Shown here one piece after another: positions 1-12,272 of a stretch of 64,000 nucleotides of DNA. Each line of letters opens with the position of its first letter. Position 1 is the stretch's first letter. The notes under the pieces are model-generated. The model made no database searches. It worked only from the letters and a program-made list of their open reading frames with translations, and was not told where the DNA came from. This DNA comes from Oscarella lobularis (taxonomy: Eukaryota; Porifera; Homoscleromorpha; Homosclerophorida; Oscarellidae), in the NCBI RefSeq assembly GCF_947507565.1, contig NC_089178.1, positions 3,224,001 through 3,288,000 on the forward strand. The letters are read 5' to 3'. The position numbers were made by a program, and so were the translations under genes.

Positions 1-81
1 GTGACATCCTCTGGGCTAGCGCGCGGTCACACGCTACGTCATCAACCGAAGAGAAAATAGCCTCATTGTTGCCTTTAGATA

Positions 82-715
82 ATGGGGAGAATATTTCTCG
101 ATCATCCCGGCGGAACGCGGCTTTTTTCGTGTGGCAACTGCGACACCGTCTTGACAAATCGATCTGAACTGATTTCGATGGTACAGTACGAGTCGACGCG
201 GCGTAGAGTGAGACGAGGGATCTTTCGTCATACGACATTTCTCTCTAGCGCTTCACGGGAGCGACAGGTCGTGCCTATCTCTTCAACAAAGTGTAAGAAA
301 GCCTCGTCATTCAGAGCATCCGGGGACTTGTACGCTTCCGATTTCTTTCAGGGTCAATCTGAGATACAGCGAAGTTCAAGATCGAGTGATGGTGACGTCT
401 AGGGCACGCATGAAAATAATTTGGCCGACACATGTTTTTTTGTTTAGTTGACTGGGCGACACAGGGTTCGTGACGTCTCATGTAAGAGCTGCAATATTCG
501 TCTTGGATGGATCTACGTAAGGAAAACCAATCCGGTCTTCGAAATAACTTGATTCGATGTAGGAATTTGCTACGGAGGAGGCTCAACGATATAAGGTAAA
601 TAGAAATAGATACATTGACATAATTATAAAGGTACAAATGAATGCGTAGGAAGGTCGTGTGATACTTGAACGAGCCCTTGTAACAGAAAGTGAAGGTTTT
701 GAAGAAAACGACTAA
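82..715 (+). CDS. YPEL5: Yippee-like zinc-binding protein, YPEL5 type
   Basis: Six exons (82-180, 249-292, 352-391, 448-516, 563-595, 650-715) join in phase to 117 codons including the stop, giving 116 residues against about 121 in vertebrate YPEL5. The N-terminus [17 protein letters not shown] and the two CxxC pairs (CGNC, CKSC) form the Yippee zinc fold, and the segment after the second pair ([19 protein letters not shown]) is diagnostic of YPEL5 rather than YPEL1-4. YPEL5 is known as a conserved nuclear and centrosomal protein associated with the GID/CTLH ubiquitin ligase. All introns are GT-AG. The gene converges on the ABCG gene, whose stop lies about 130 bases away. The family call is firm; the function is taken from the family. 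Confidence 0.95.
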
Positions 716-741
716 GAAAATACTTTAGTATGATATGATGA

Positions 742-742
742 C

Positions 743-773
<31 letters not shown>

Positions 774-783
774 GAGAGAGACG
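742..783. repeat. (AGAT)n then (AG)n microsatellite
   Basis: Tandem GATA/AGAT units followed by a short AG run sit between the convergent stop codons of YPEL5 and the ABCG gene. This is a simple repeat with no gene in it. Confidence 0.9.
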
Positions 784-845
784 ATAAGAATAAAAAACAT
801 AATTCCCATTGACGTGTGTCTATGTCTTCGCTGCTGAAACGTCTC

Positions 846-3560
846 TTACTTGGTTTTTCTCATCAGAACGAGGCGAAGGTAGGTCAGGAAGAGCACTCCG
901 ACGAGAATGGCTCCGAGAGCAATTTGCGTTATCCAGATGTTGCTGGTAAATCCTTGACTGTCGAGATAGTCCGTGCCAGTCATGTTACCAGGATGAAGGC
1001 TACAAATCATAGATCAAATCAAAAAAAAGTTGGCTTTTGATTCTCACCAACTGCCATTGATCCTGTCCTTAGAAGGACAAAATTCCATGCCTTTCAATTC
1101 ATTTGTACTCAATCCCTAAAAAAGATGTTAATTAATTAATTAATTAATTAATTAATTAATTAAAAAGAAAAGTGGATAAAGAGTGTCGTTCACCTCCAAA
1201 CCGTAGCGAAAAATACTCAGATAGTTGAACCAGCGAACGGCTGACGGAAGAGTCTCCAAGTTCACAAGGAGACCACCAAAAAGCTGTTCAAATCAATTAT
1301 TAATAGTCCATTTTCGCTTGGTATATCGACTGAGCTGCTTACCATGCTGAAGACATAAATCAGAGCTAAAAGAAGCGTTGCGATTGCCTGCGTCGAAACC
1401 AAAGAACTCATGAGAAACGCCATGCTGCATGCAGCCAGCGTCGTTAAATTCAAGTCCAAAACGAAAATAAAAAACTTATCGACGTCAGGTGTTAGACCTA
1501 AGAATAGATGCGTCCATGCCCACAATACATAATTACTATTTCGCTATATATACCTATCATCCAGTAGGTAATTGAGGCTAAAATAGTTGTTGGAATGATT
1601 CTCAAAGGAATGACGTCGCAGATGACTTCAGCAAAGAAATAGGCGGATACTCGATAATATCCACTAAGACTTTCGTGTCTGGCAAAAGCAGAAATATAAG
1701 CCCATGGATCTCTGTCAGTGCCATTGAGACTTTCTTACTTGAAAATCGGCCTCATGCTGATGAATATTTGCACGGCTGACATGTTGGCAAAAATCATGTT
1801 CATGATGAGAAAGAAAAAGGCGCCGACTCTGTACAAATTTTTTCAAAAAAATCGTTTATCTTGCCCGGTTGACATCCCACCTGTTCTGTATTCCTTTCGA
1901 GGGATTTGTATCAGAGAGTTGAAAGTAGATTCCTCCGACAAGCAGCCCAAAAATAACAGACGTAATCCACTGCAGCGAAATCAGAGTATGAAAAAAAATG
2001 GCCAAACGCTCGTTCACCTGAAGAACTGAGAGCATGGGATTTCGAAACAAATTTATAGCCGTCCTTTTGGAAACATAAAACAGCTAACGTAAAGTAAGAA
2101 AGTCTTGAGTGAGTGAGTGAGTGAGTGAGTGTACACATCACGCTGACCTGATACAGAAAACCTGTCGCATATCCAGTCGGCTGAGCGCTCCTATCAAAAG
2201 CCGTTTGATTAATTGAAACCACCGAATTTCTGTGTTCTTCAATGCTGGCCAAAACTCCTTTGTGCGCAGGAGACGACGCGTAGTTTGTAGCCAATGAGAG
2301 AACTGAGAAAAGAAATAAGGAAAACGCGTCTCTTGAGTGCAGTTACCGCCGCCTGTACCGGTCTGATCCTCGTCGCCCTTCGTTTCGGCCGCTTTTTGAA
2401 TGACGTCCAGGAAAAAGTCAGCTGGATTTTCGCGATCCTCACACTTGTACCCTATTTGAAAAACTTAAGGTTTCTGACGTGTCAGTTCTCTCGCAAGTCT
2501 CTTGCCGTTCGCCGCCATGAATTCCAACGCACGTTCCGGATGACCGTGAAAAATCGTCCGCCCGTTTCCAAGTAGTGTCAGACTGTCGAATAGCTTAAAA
2601 ATCGCATAACGCGGCTGATGAATGGAAAAGACGATCGTCCGGCCTCTTCTCGACAACCTAAATAAAAATAAAAATTCGTATATAGAAGCCAGCGAAGTGC
2701 CGCCACGCTACTGGTGCAGAAGCCTCATAACGGAAACGGCCGTAAAAGCGTCGAGCCCCGTCGTTGGCTCGTCCAAAAATAGGACAGAAGGCGACGTAAT
2801 CAACTCCATGCCAATGTTGGTTCTCTTTCGCTCTCCCCCAGATATTCCACGCATCATTTCAGTACCAATCTATAATGTAATTATTGATTTTATTATCTCT
2901 TTTTAATTAAAAGTCTTTATATACTTTGGATTCGGCGACATCTTCAAGTCCTAGCTCGTTTATCACCATGTCAACGCGAGCCCGCTTCTCTTTTTCTCCT
3001 ATCGAGCGCGGAAGACGCAAGGCGGCGGAAAATTGCAAATTCTCTCGCACAGACAACGTTCCCATAATGATATCGTCTTGAATGACGTAGCCCGAAATGC
3101 ATTTGAAATTGGTCGGCAGAGGTCGTCCGTCGAGAAGAACCTGACCGGCTTTCATGCCGCGAGCATCTTTTCGACCAGCAAGAATATCAAGTAGACTATA
3201 TATAATAGACGTCATCGTGACCCCACTAATTAGATAATGACGTAGTTTTAGTCTGACGTTGTTTTTCCGCTGCCTGTTGGGCCGAGAATTGCATTCATGC
3301 CGCGTCTCATGATTCCACTGTTAATTGAAGTGTAATTGGTTCCTAATTGGTCTGTGATCCGGTGTTTTCTTGTCCTACCTGACGTCGTGAAGGATCACTT
3401 TCTCTTCTGATGGACGACATGGTCCTTTGTTTTGTACGCGCACCGCGTAGACGACGTTCTGATAGGACAGCGTCGCGTCGGTTGAATCTTCGCCTGATCC
3501 GTATCCAGAAAGACTGCCTGGTTTGAGAAGAGACTCGTGCGCCGAGCTTTTGTTGGCCAT
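846..3560 (-). CDS. ABCG2: ABC half-transporter, ABCG2-like
   Basis: A multi-exon ABCG (White) family half-transporter: nucleotide-binding domain first, then the membrane domain. Reading on the minus strand one sees the Walker A loop GPTGSGKT near 3270, the signature ISGGERKR near 2845, Walker [13 protein letters not shown] near 2790 and the H-loop segment [15 protein letters not shown] near 2620. Exons around 2300-850 encode the hydrophobic membrane part, and the last exon ends [13 protein letters not shown] before TAA at 846-848, as in ABCG2 C-termini. The start is the ATG at 3558-3560; a GTG two codons upstream is not needed. ABCG proteins dimerise and export lipids, sterols or xenobiotics. 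The substrate cannot be read from sequence. Introns carry the simple repeats at 1128-1163 and 2107-2130. Confidence 0.9.
1128..1163. repeat. (TTAA)n microsatellite
   Basis: Nine TTAA/TAAT units in an intron near the 3' end of the ABCG gene. The unit is self-complementary. The same motif recurs in shorter form elsewhere, for example near 24640-24673. Confidence 0.9.
2107..2130. repeat. (GAGT)6 microsatellite
   Basis: Six perfect GAGT units in an intron of the ABCG gene. Confidence 0.9.
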
Positions 3561-3766
3561 AGTCACGCTCGTCTAATTAGCGGCTAACGCGCGGTGCTAA
3601 AAACGTCGAAGACTTCAGAAACGCACGCGTGAAGCGGCGCGAACTCACGTGCATTGCGATGGCCCACAGAGATAAAAATACGAAAGTCAGGTGCGCGTGC
3701 TTTATATTTATATTTGCACACACTTCACAGATTCCACTGTACATCAAAGGAGTGAAACCAATGTAT

Positions 3767-4030
3767 CTATTTTGCTTCTGTGACTTCCAACGACGAGCCA
3801 AACAAATCGACCAATTGCTGTTCGTAGTGCTCAAAATTTCTCTTCATAATCTCCATGCAGGGACCAAGAAGCCGCTCAAAGGCCTCCACATCAAGAACTA
3901 CAAAAAAAAAAAAACCCGTGATCACTGTTCTAGCTAGAATTTATATTAGAATTTTTAAAATAAACAGCATTCAGTGAATTTTAAAATGTTTAACAGGTCC
4001 CTAATGCTTATATGGTACACAACACAGTTG

Positions 4031-4090
<60 letters not shown>

Positions 4091-5906
4091 TCAGATTAAA
4101 TTTTTTTCTAAGCAGAAAACTCACCAGCACAAGAAACGTCTCCCGTAGCATACACAGATGCCGCCCTTGGTTTGTGCGTCACCAGAGCAAGTTCTACAAA
4201 CAAACCACAAGCAATCAAATCCCTGATTGAGAACATTGTATATTATCCATACCTCCAAAGTAGCCGCCCTTTGAAACTGTTGTCAGTTCTACTTCCTTGC
4301 TGGGATCATTCTAAAAAATCAAGAGACGAGATGTTAATCAATACACTAATTAAAGCCTGAAAATTAAAAATTATCCTTGACTTTTCAATTGAATTGAGCA
4401 TATGCTTATTATCACTTACAATGTCAATCATGGAAATCCTCACCGTGCCCTTTTCCATCAAGTAAAACGCATCAGCGTCATCTCCCTAATCGAAACAGTA
4501 ACATTTCAAAACCCATTAATGGAATACGTACCTGTTTTATGATGCACTGGCCATCAGCAAAGGGTTTCGACTCCAACGCATCAGCCAGTACCATTCGTTC
4601 ATAACGCTAAAAAAACAGCTCATAAAAGAAGAGACAGTTTCGTTGGATAACTAACGTCTAAAGACTGGAGCATGGGAACGGATTCTAGAAACGTTTCATA
4701 TAGTCGTCGCTAGGGAAAGAAAGAAAAAAACGCGCGTGAAGACAAAGACGAGACGAGACTCGTACTCCAAGCTCACTTTGTTAAACGCATTCTGGAGAAC
4801 TATTCTCCTAAAAGTGGTTCGATCCTACAGAAATCAAATAGACTAATAAGATCAAGTAGTGTAAAAAAATGATTTATGTACCAAAGCCCATAGAACGCCG
4901 TCTTCTCTACAAATAATCGTCGCCGCTCTCGGAGTGTTGTACATCAAAGCCAATTCGCCAAAACTCCCCGAATTGTCATAGGAACCGACCTGAATAATAA
5001 ATAAATACACAATCAGGAATTTAATTAAATCAATTTCCTCCTCCCTCACATTTTTCGCCGGTTCGCCTCCGCTCGCAACCAAAATATCATAAACCCCACT
5101 AAGCGAAATGAGAAAAAAAAGTCGCTCTCCCTCTTCTCCCGTTGGGGGGCCCCCTTCCCCCACTTACGAATCGACAACGTAGAAATTATCGCCGTCGTCT
5201 CCCTGATCGATAATGTGTTCGTCGGCGACGACTCGCCGTTCGAACATGGCGTCGAGAACCTCTTGCAGTTGCTCGGAATCGAGCGTGCGAAAGAGAAATA
5301 TCGTTTTGACGACGTCCATGAGCCGACTGCGCTGTTCGTCCGTCTTCGGATGAACGATCTGAAGGGGGAGACGCATATCCGCATATTTTTCGTTATGATC
5401 GATACACGCGTTGACGTCTGCTGTCGCGCGCGAAAGGGGTTCACCTTTTCTGAGACGTCGCTCTCGTTCGGCTGAAAGGGCTCGGCTGACACTGCGAATT
5501 GTTCTCGTGAGAGCGACGTTAGTGCCAATAAGTCGTCCGCTTACCCGACGATCGACGGCGACGGTTGAAATTGGGCGGGAGAACGACTTCGTCGTCAGCT
5601 GAACCGAAACGCGCGTGAATTTTTTTCTAGTTCAGTTGCTACACAACGTGATTTACGATGGGTCGTTTCTTCGGCATTTTCTTTGCTGATCGGCGCCTCG
5701 GTTTGGGACTTTGTCGCGTCGATCGACGTCGTTGTCGAGCACGTCGCTCCCATTTCGTTCGCCTTTTGCGCTTCTTTTTCCTTGGCGTGAAGAGCGCCGA
5801 AGTACTCGGCAGCGAATTCGACTATGCTTGCTGGCTTGGAGCGAAGTAGTTCAACGGTAAAGTCCTGGAGAAGCTCCGGTAGACCTTCTGGGATCAATGG
5901 GTTCAT
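3767..5906 (-). CDS. PRKAR2: cAMP-dependent protein kinase type II regulatory subunit
   Basis: The first exon starts at the ATG at 5904-5906 and encodes the RIIa docking/dimerisation helix ([20 protein letters not shown]), which binds AKAPs. The next exons carry the inhibitor segment FNRRRRSS followed by [12 protein letters not shown], matching the type II hinge around its RRxS autophosphorylation site. An intron from GTGAAC (about 5444) to a strong CCCCCTTCAG acceptor (about 5361) joins this to [13 protein letters not shown], exactly as in vertebrate RII. Two cyclic-nucleotide-binding domains follow, with segments such as [14 protein letters not shown] and [20 protein letters not shown]. The last exon ends [19 protein letters not shown] and [14 protein letters not shown], with TAG at 3767-3769. 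The protein holds the PKA catalytic subunit inactive until cAMP binds. An AAT repeat lies in one intron. Confidence 0.95.
4032..4090. repeat. (AAT)n microsatellite, about 19 units
   Basis: An uninterrupted AAT/TAA run in an intron near the 3' end of the PKA regulatory subunit gene. Its length makes it a likely polymorphic marker. Confidence 0.95.
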
Positions 5907-6305
5907 CTGAGTGTCCGACAAGTGAGATAAGTGTCGCTTCGGCGGATCGGAGGGCGTCAACGCGATGACGTCACCGTCAAACTGCCCTATCAAAAAAGAG
6001 AGATAAGCGCACGTGACTTCTGTTTAGCGCGAGATTAATTAAAATACAAGAAGAAAAATAATCAGTTCAATACAAAAATATGCACCAGAATGGTTAAAAT
6101 AAACACATCTTTCAGGCATTGCTAGGCGACTGTGCCTTGGCTCTGCTTGTTCCCAGAGAAGCATGTATACCGAATAGCTGTCGCTCAGAAGACAAAGATT
6201 TAGTAATGAAGGTAAGCGCCGAGTGTGCTCTTTCAAACGGAAGTTCTCCCCTGTTTATTCACAACAAATAGTCCACCGTTTTTTCAATTGAGTGCACGCT
6301 AGCCA
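5907..6305. other. gap between the PKA regulatory subunit and FAM194-domain genes
   Basis: About 400 bases without a recognised coding exon. It must hold the promoter and 5' leader of the PKA gene and the 3' end of the gene upstream. A pyrimidine-rich stretch ending in AG at about 5993 (minus strand) could be the acceptor of a leader intron. I see no RNA gene or mobile element here. Confidence 0.5.
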
Positions 6306-9300
6306 TTACCTTGGCGACGTGGGACTCTTCAGCTTTGGCGCTTCGCTAAGCCGATCCACGCTACCTGGACTCACCCACGCCTTTTCCAGCGAACGACTTC
6401 GCGATCGGTCTTGTCCAAACCGAAAATTCGACGGCAGAAAACGACCCTTTTGAAAGTCCTCAGCTGACTTGTTCACCTGGGGCAAAGAAAAATTCGATTT
6501 TTTCAGCTGCAATGCTAGTCAGACCTACCTGCTTCAAAAAGTCTTTTTTCATGCTGCTGTACCCGTTGAATATCCTGTTGGCAAAAAGAAGCTTCGCGTC
6601 CTGGTAAATCTAAAAAAAAATTTTTGAATTGACGGGATTAATTGTGACGCGTTGACATACGAAAATCATTCCTGGAACAGCGTTGTGCCGCTTTCGAAGC
6701 ATCGGAACGTCGCCTCCTTCAGCAGCACACGCTATATCATAGCGAACGATGCGAAATAAGTCGGTTGAGCACTAACAAACAAGCGTACCGTGAAGAAAAC
6801 AGCGTTACAATTACAGTACTATGGTGCGTACGGGTTTGATACGATTCTTATTTCTACTGTAGTAAATTCTCTCGAGCATATCCCCAATTCCTGTTTCGTC
6901 TGGCCTGCGAAGGCAAACGGTTTGATAAGGGAAAGTTAAAACGGCTTTTCTGCTCCTTCCTACCCCATTGAACTATCGCACACGTAGACAATAACTATTT
7001 GATGCTTGGGCATCTCGTGAAATATGAACTGGTCATAAACTTTGTCGAAAATCAAAGGAATTCGACGAGGGTCGAATCTTCCAACACATGCATGCAATCG
7101 GCTTCAGTGCGCCTCAAGCAAGATCCGCTTACCTGATAACTGAATCACATCCCAATCGAATTCGAACGGCCGTAGACAAACTAAACAAAAAGAAAATAGG
7201 AACGCACGACGAAACGTTTAACGGCAATACTCCTTCGCTCCTCGCGTATCCGCGGGAGTTGCCGTCAGTCGCGTTACTGGGCGACTCGCGCCGTCGGCGG
7301 ACGGCGGACGCTGTCTACTCGGAGACGAGGACGATGCTAGATCGCGAGCGGGCGACGAGCGCGGCGAACTGCGCGCCTTGATGCCGAGAGTCGTGCGATA
7401 GTGACTCATCCAATCGTCGACGAGGAGCCTGAAGTCGTCTTTACGGTGGCGTGGCAACGAAAATGGGGTACGTCGCTTTTCGCTTACTTGACGGCTGTCT
7501 GCATCGTTTCGAGATCTTTTTCGCTGTCCTGAGCGTCGTTCAATTCCATTTCAGCCGCTTCGTCGGGGAGACGAGGCGCGATTTCGACGTCCTCGCCGAC
7601 GGACGGCAGTTGCGTTGGAACGCCTTCCTCCTTAGTAGTTCTATCGTCAAGAAAGCGGAGAGAGGCAATGTTTTTTTCGTTTACCGGCTTTATTATGTTC
7701 ACGCGAGGTGCCGTAATAGACGATTTCTTTGATCTGCTTCGTCTACGACCCTGATTCGAATTCTGGGTCGCCTGAAACGCTTCCATGTACATCTGAACGA
7801 GAGAAACTCTGTTACATTCTAATGAGAAGAAGAATATGATCCTACTTCCTGTGCAGTACGAGAAGTAAAGGGTAAATTCGTTTTGAGTGAATCTGCTTGG
7901 AGCTTTAGAAGAGAAAAGCGTGATTTGAAGTATTTCAATAATTGTGACCATATTCACCTTCACGGAAAACGATTTCTTTGGTACTGCAGGCACCTGATAC
8001 TTAACTATTTCCCCGCTACAGGTAAAGAAAAGTGTTATCGCGGTCTTCCCAAGACAACGCAGCTGAACGAAATCGTTTAGCTAAAACAAAAAAAACATAG
8101 ATAGAGAGAAGGCATCATACGTACGTATAGGGCCCACCTCAATTGTTACTGATGGCTGCAACTTCGTGTCGTCTTTAGGCCATTTCCACCGTCTGGTAAT
8201 GAAACCATCCTAAGAGAAAATAGGACGTGTGCGCAAATAAAAAATTGGACAGCCCCTAGCTGATTTTATTCGGACGCTATCTCTCTTTTCTACCTAAAAT
8301 TACAAGTCGCGTCGGATAGCTCAGCTGCATCAACGACTAAACTTATTAGTCATCGTATCCCGTCTCAATCTCAATCTCTATCTACCGTCCTTCAGTAAGT
8401 TGTGCCTGCTTTGGGCCGAAGACCGGATGTTATTTCAGACAATGACAGTTTACCGTCAACTACAGTGGTACAATAATGAACCTAGGCAGTTCACTGAGTG
8501 ATAGCTATGTTATGGTTAGAGTAGCGCGTGGCCTATTTATCTAAAATATGGAACTCTGCATCAAGAGATCCACAACAGGGTCACGTAAGACGTTGTAGAG
8601 TGTCCCATTGTGGGTTTCGCGCTACTAAAATTACCTCATCATGAAGAACACCTCCGTCTTTATCCATTGCCAATCTAAAAACTACGTAAAACCGTACAAC
8701 GCTCTGCGACGATTAAACACCTTAGATTCCCCGTCTTATAGTAACAAAATCCTTGGCCGGACGGAAGAAAAGTTCCAAGCATTATTCCCTCCTCATCCAA
8801 ATCGTAAACGTACGTGTACAATCCGCCACGACCGGCGCCGGCTCGCGTCGAGCAAATTGCCGTTTGACCGGATGGATAGTACGTGATTCGCGTTCCATCA
8901 GGCAGCTGACAGATCAACCATTTCTCATCGTTGAGACGCTCTTCCTCGGACGGCAACGTCACGCCCAGACGTTGAGTCCGAGCTCTTTGCATTCGCCTTT
9001 CGAATTTCGCTCGCGCCGAATCGAGTTTTGGTGGAGGATAGTGCCGAATTTCTAGCGGTTCCGTGTGACCCATCTGCTCGGCTTCTTTCCTCTCTGATTC
9101 CCTGAGAAAAAGAAAAATCAGTCTGAAAGTATTTAATTAATTGAAGGGCTACCTTTCTTTTTGGAGTTTCTTTGATCTTCCCTTGAGCCACTCAATCATG
9201 GTCTTTCTCTCCGGATCGATCGTGTCGCCAGGCTCAAGTACCCAGCCTAAAGTAGAGCATAGTTCTATGAGAGATAGACCCAATTGATGACTGCACCTCG

Positions 9301-10677
9301 TTCCACGGCAATTTTAGAGCACAACGAGAAATTGATGGTCTGAAGAGGTCCACGAAGAGTTGCTAGAAGCAATAAAAATGAAAGCCTATTTAACCTGACG
9401 TCCGCTTTACTTACCGTCTCGAAAATCTTTCAATATTTCTTCATGACGTTCGTGGGGTCCGACACTGACTTTCTTCAGAGCATCAGCAGCCTTTTCATCT
9501 AAGGATATTAAACGAAGATATCTACTATCACCCGTTCATACAGGGGGTGGGGTTGCGGTTATTTTAGGCATGTTTCTATTGAACTAGGTGTGTGGGAGTT
9601 GTGAAGATGTCAATGCCCTAAGGTGTTTAATTAATTAATGTAACTACCGTTTACAAACCCTTTAGACAATTTTAATTAAAAACACGTACCTCTATCCGCT
9701 TGCGCATACACCTTATATCTTTCTAGTCGCGTCCGCGGATTAAATCCGGGTCGTTTCCCGACGTTGTCACCGATTCCGGCCATCTTCGATTCTCGATTAT
9801 AGGCCAATATTCCCGGACCATTTCCCGCCTCTCCGCCGTGCTTCGCCTTCACGACGTCGACTTCGCTTGGAGTGGCGTCCAATTCGAAAATGGAGTCGCG
9901 CAGTGTCATCGCGACTCCGCCGCCACTAGATTTTCGTCTCGTTTCAATTGTCGGCAACGCGACGAAGTCGGCGTTTGTTCGCGTTGCCGGCGAAACTCGA
10001 CGTTTTCTCATTGACGACATTGCGCGATAGCTCGTCGTTTGCCACTTGCGTCGAACGACGCGCGTCTCTTCGATCAGACTCGGATATCGCGCGCGCAAGG
10101 ACACCTGAAGGTTGTCCGGGAGATCGTCCGAGGTTTCGATTTCAGTCAGGTAGAGAACTTTCGACAATTGTTGTAGAATGCCTGTCGCTGCAAATTTAGC
10201 CTCGTCGAAATTGTACTGCTCGCGATAGTCCTCGTCGCGATCGATTTCCTTTTCGGCTTCGACGAGAATTTGAACGCGAGACGCGGTTAGCGCGCGCGCC
10301 GCTTCGGACTTGAGATCGTGCCGATGCGAAATCGGTTTTTCGCACGCGCCTTCCGGGCTCGCTGGCTCGTCTTCGTTCGGCGCGCGAAACGATTTCTCGA
10401 TATCGTTCCACTCCTTGTCGAAATCGAAGCGCAACGACGTGTCGGTGCCTCCTTCGATTCGAAAAGGCTTCTCCACGTGCGATGGGGTCTTCCTGCGGCT
10501 CTTCGATTGTTTTCGCTGATTGTGGACGTTCGGTAGAGCCGATTTGCGTCGTAGGCGATAGATCGCGCTGTCGGGACGCGAAAGATAGGGTGTTTCGTCG
10601 ATGTACTTCTTCGTTCGACGTGGCAACGGGCGACGATAGTTCTTCTGATCGAAAAAGAAGCACGAATCGCGGGACAT
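6306..10677 (-). CDS. FAM194-domain protein (ERICH6/C3orf20-like)
   Basis: A long multi-exon gene from the ATG at 10675-10677 to TAA at 6306-6308. The first large exon (to about 9690) is basic and low in complexity, with a helical middle part. Exons at about 9073-8635 encode LICQLPDGTRITYYPSGQTA and GTFLPSGQGFCYYKTGNLR, and the next exons give TRRWKWPKDDTKLQPSVTIE and LNDFVQLRCLGKTAITLFFT. This series resembles the FAM194 domain of the ERICH6/C3orf20 group. The C-terminal half includes DDFRLLVDDWMSHYRTTLGI, KHQIVIVYVCDSS and LLFANRIFNGYSSMKKDFLK. No enzyme motif is visible. The family has no clear biochemical role, so none is assigned. Whether the two halves form one transcript is inferred from continuous phase and the lack of a promoter-like gap. 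Confidence 0.7.
8520..8626. other. intronic nested hairpin element
   Basis: An 8-bp terminal inverted repeat (GTAGCGCG at 8521-8528, CGCGCTAC at 8618-8625) encloses a second stem: CCACAACAGGG at 8570-8580 pairs with CCCATTGTGG at 8604-8613, extended inward by CAC/GTG. It lies in an intron of the FAM194-domain gene. It could be a structured RNA, a miRNA-like precursor or a small inverted-repeat transposon. No protein is encoded. Confidence 0.4.
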
Positions 10678-10770
10678 CGTCGTCACGAGTCCATGTTGTT
10701 GTTGTTCTTCTGTCCGTTGTCCCGGACAGACGCGTATCCCGGCTAGCGCGCGATTAGGGCCTATAAATTC

Positions 10771-11970
<1,200 letters not shown>

Positions 11971-12252
11971 ATTTTTTCGGATGCGGTTTGGAAATTTGTG
12001 GCACAAGCTCCCGTAATGTAATAGATCCCGTACAATTCGTTCGCTGAAAATGTGTAAATTAATTTGTATGAATAAAAAGTCTTACGCTGCAGCTGATATA
12101 GTGATTATCGATAAACGTCCATACGTTTCAATTCGCGAATTTCCGACAGAACCCCACCTGAATTTGAATTGAAATTAATACAAACTAACTTCCGCTATTA
12201 CTGTACCTAAACGCAGTCGCAAATAATTTGCTTGACGTTTCTTCATCTTCAG

Positions 12253-12258
12253 TTTATT
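12253..12258 (-). terminator. poly(A) signal of the coiled-coil gene
   Basis: AATAAA on the minus strand, 15 bases after the proposed TGA at 12273-12275. This supports the short terminal exon proposed for the coiled-coil gene. Confidence 0.6.
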
Positions 12259-12272
12259 TTTAGCCTTAAAAA

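Noticed and set aside
5361-5376. A possible start MRLPLQ for the PKA cyclic-nucleotide domains.
   Set aside because: These bases are the polypyrimidine end of an intron; the exon starts at IVHPKTDEQ, joined to the RII hinge exon.
8311-8351. A tRNA-like start with a D-arm-like TAGCTCAG and a hairpin GACTAA/TTAGTC.
   Set aside because: No acceptor-stem partner and no GGTTCGAATCC-type T-arm follow at the right distance.
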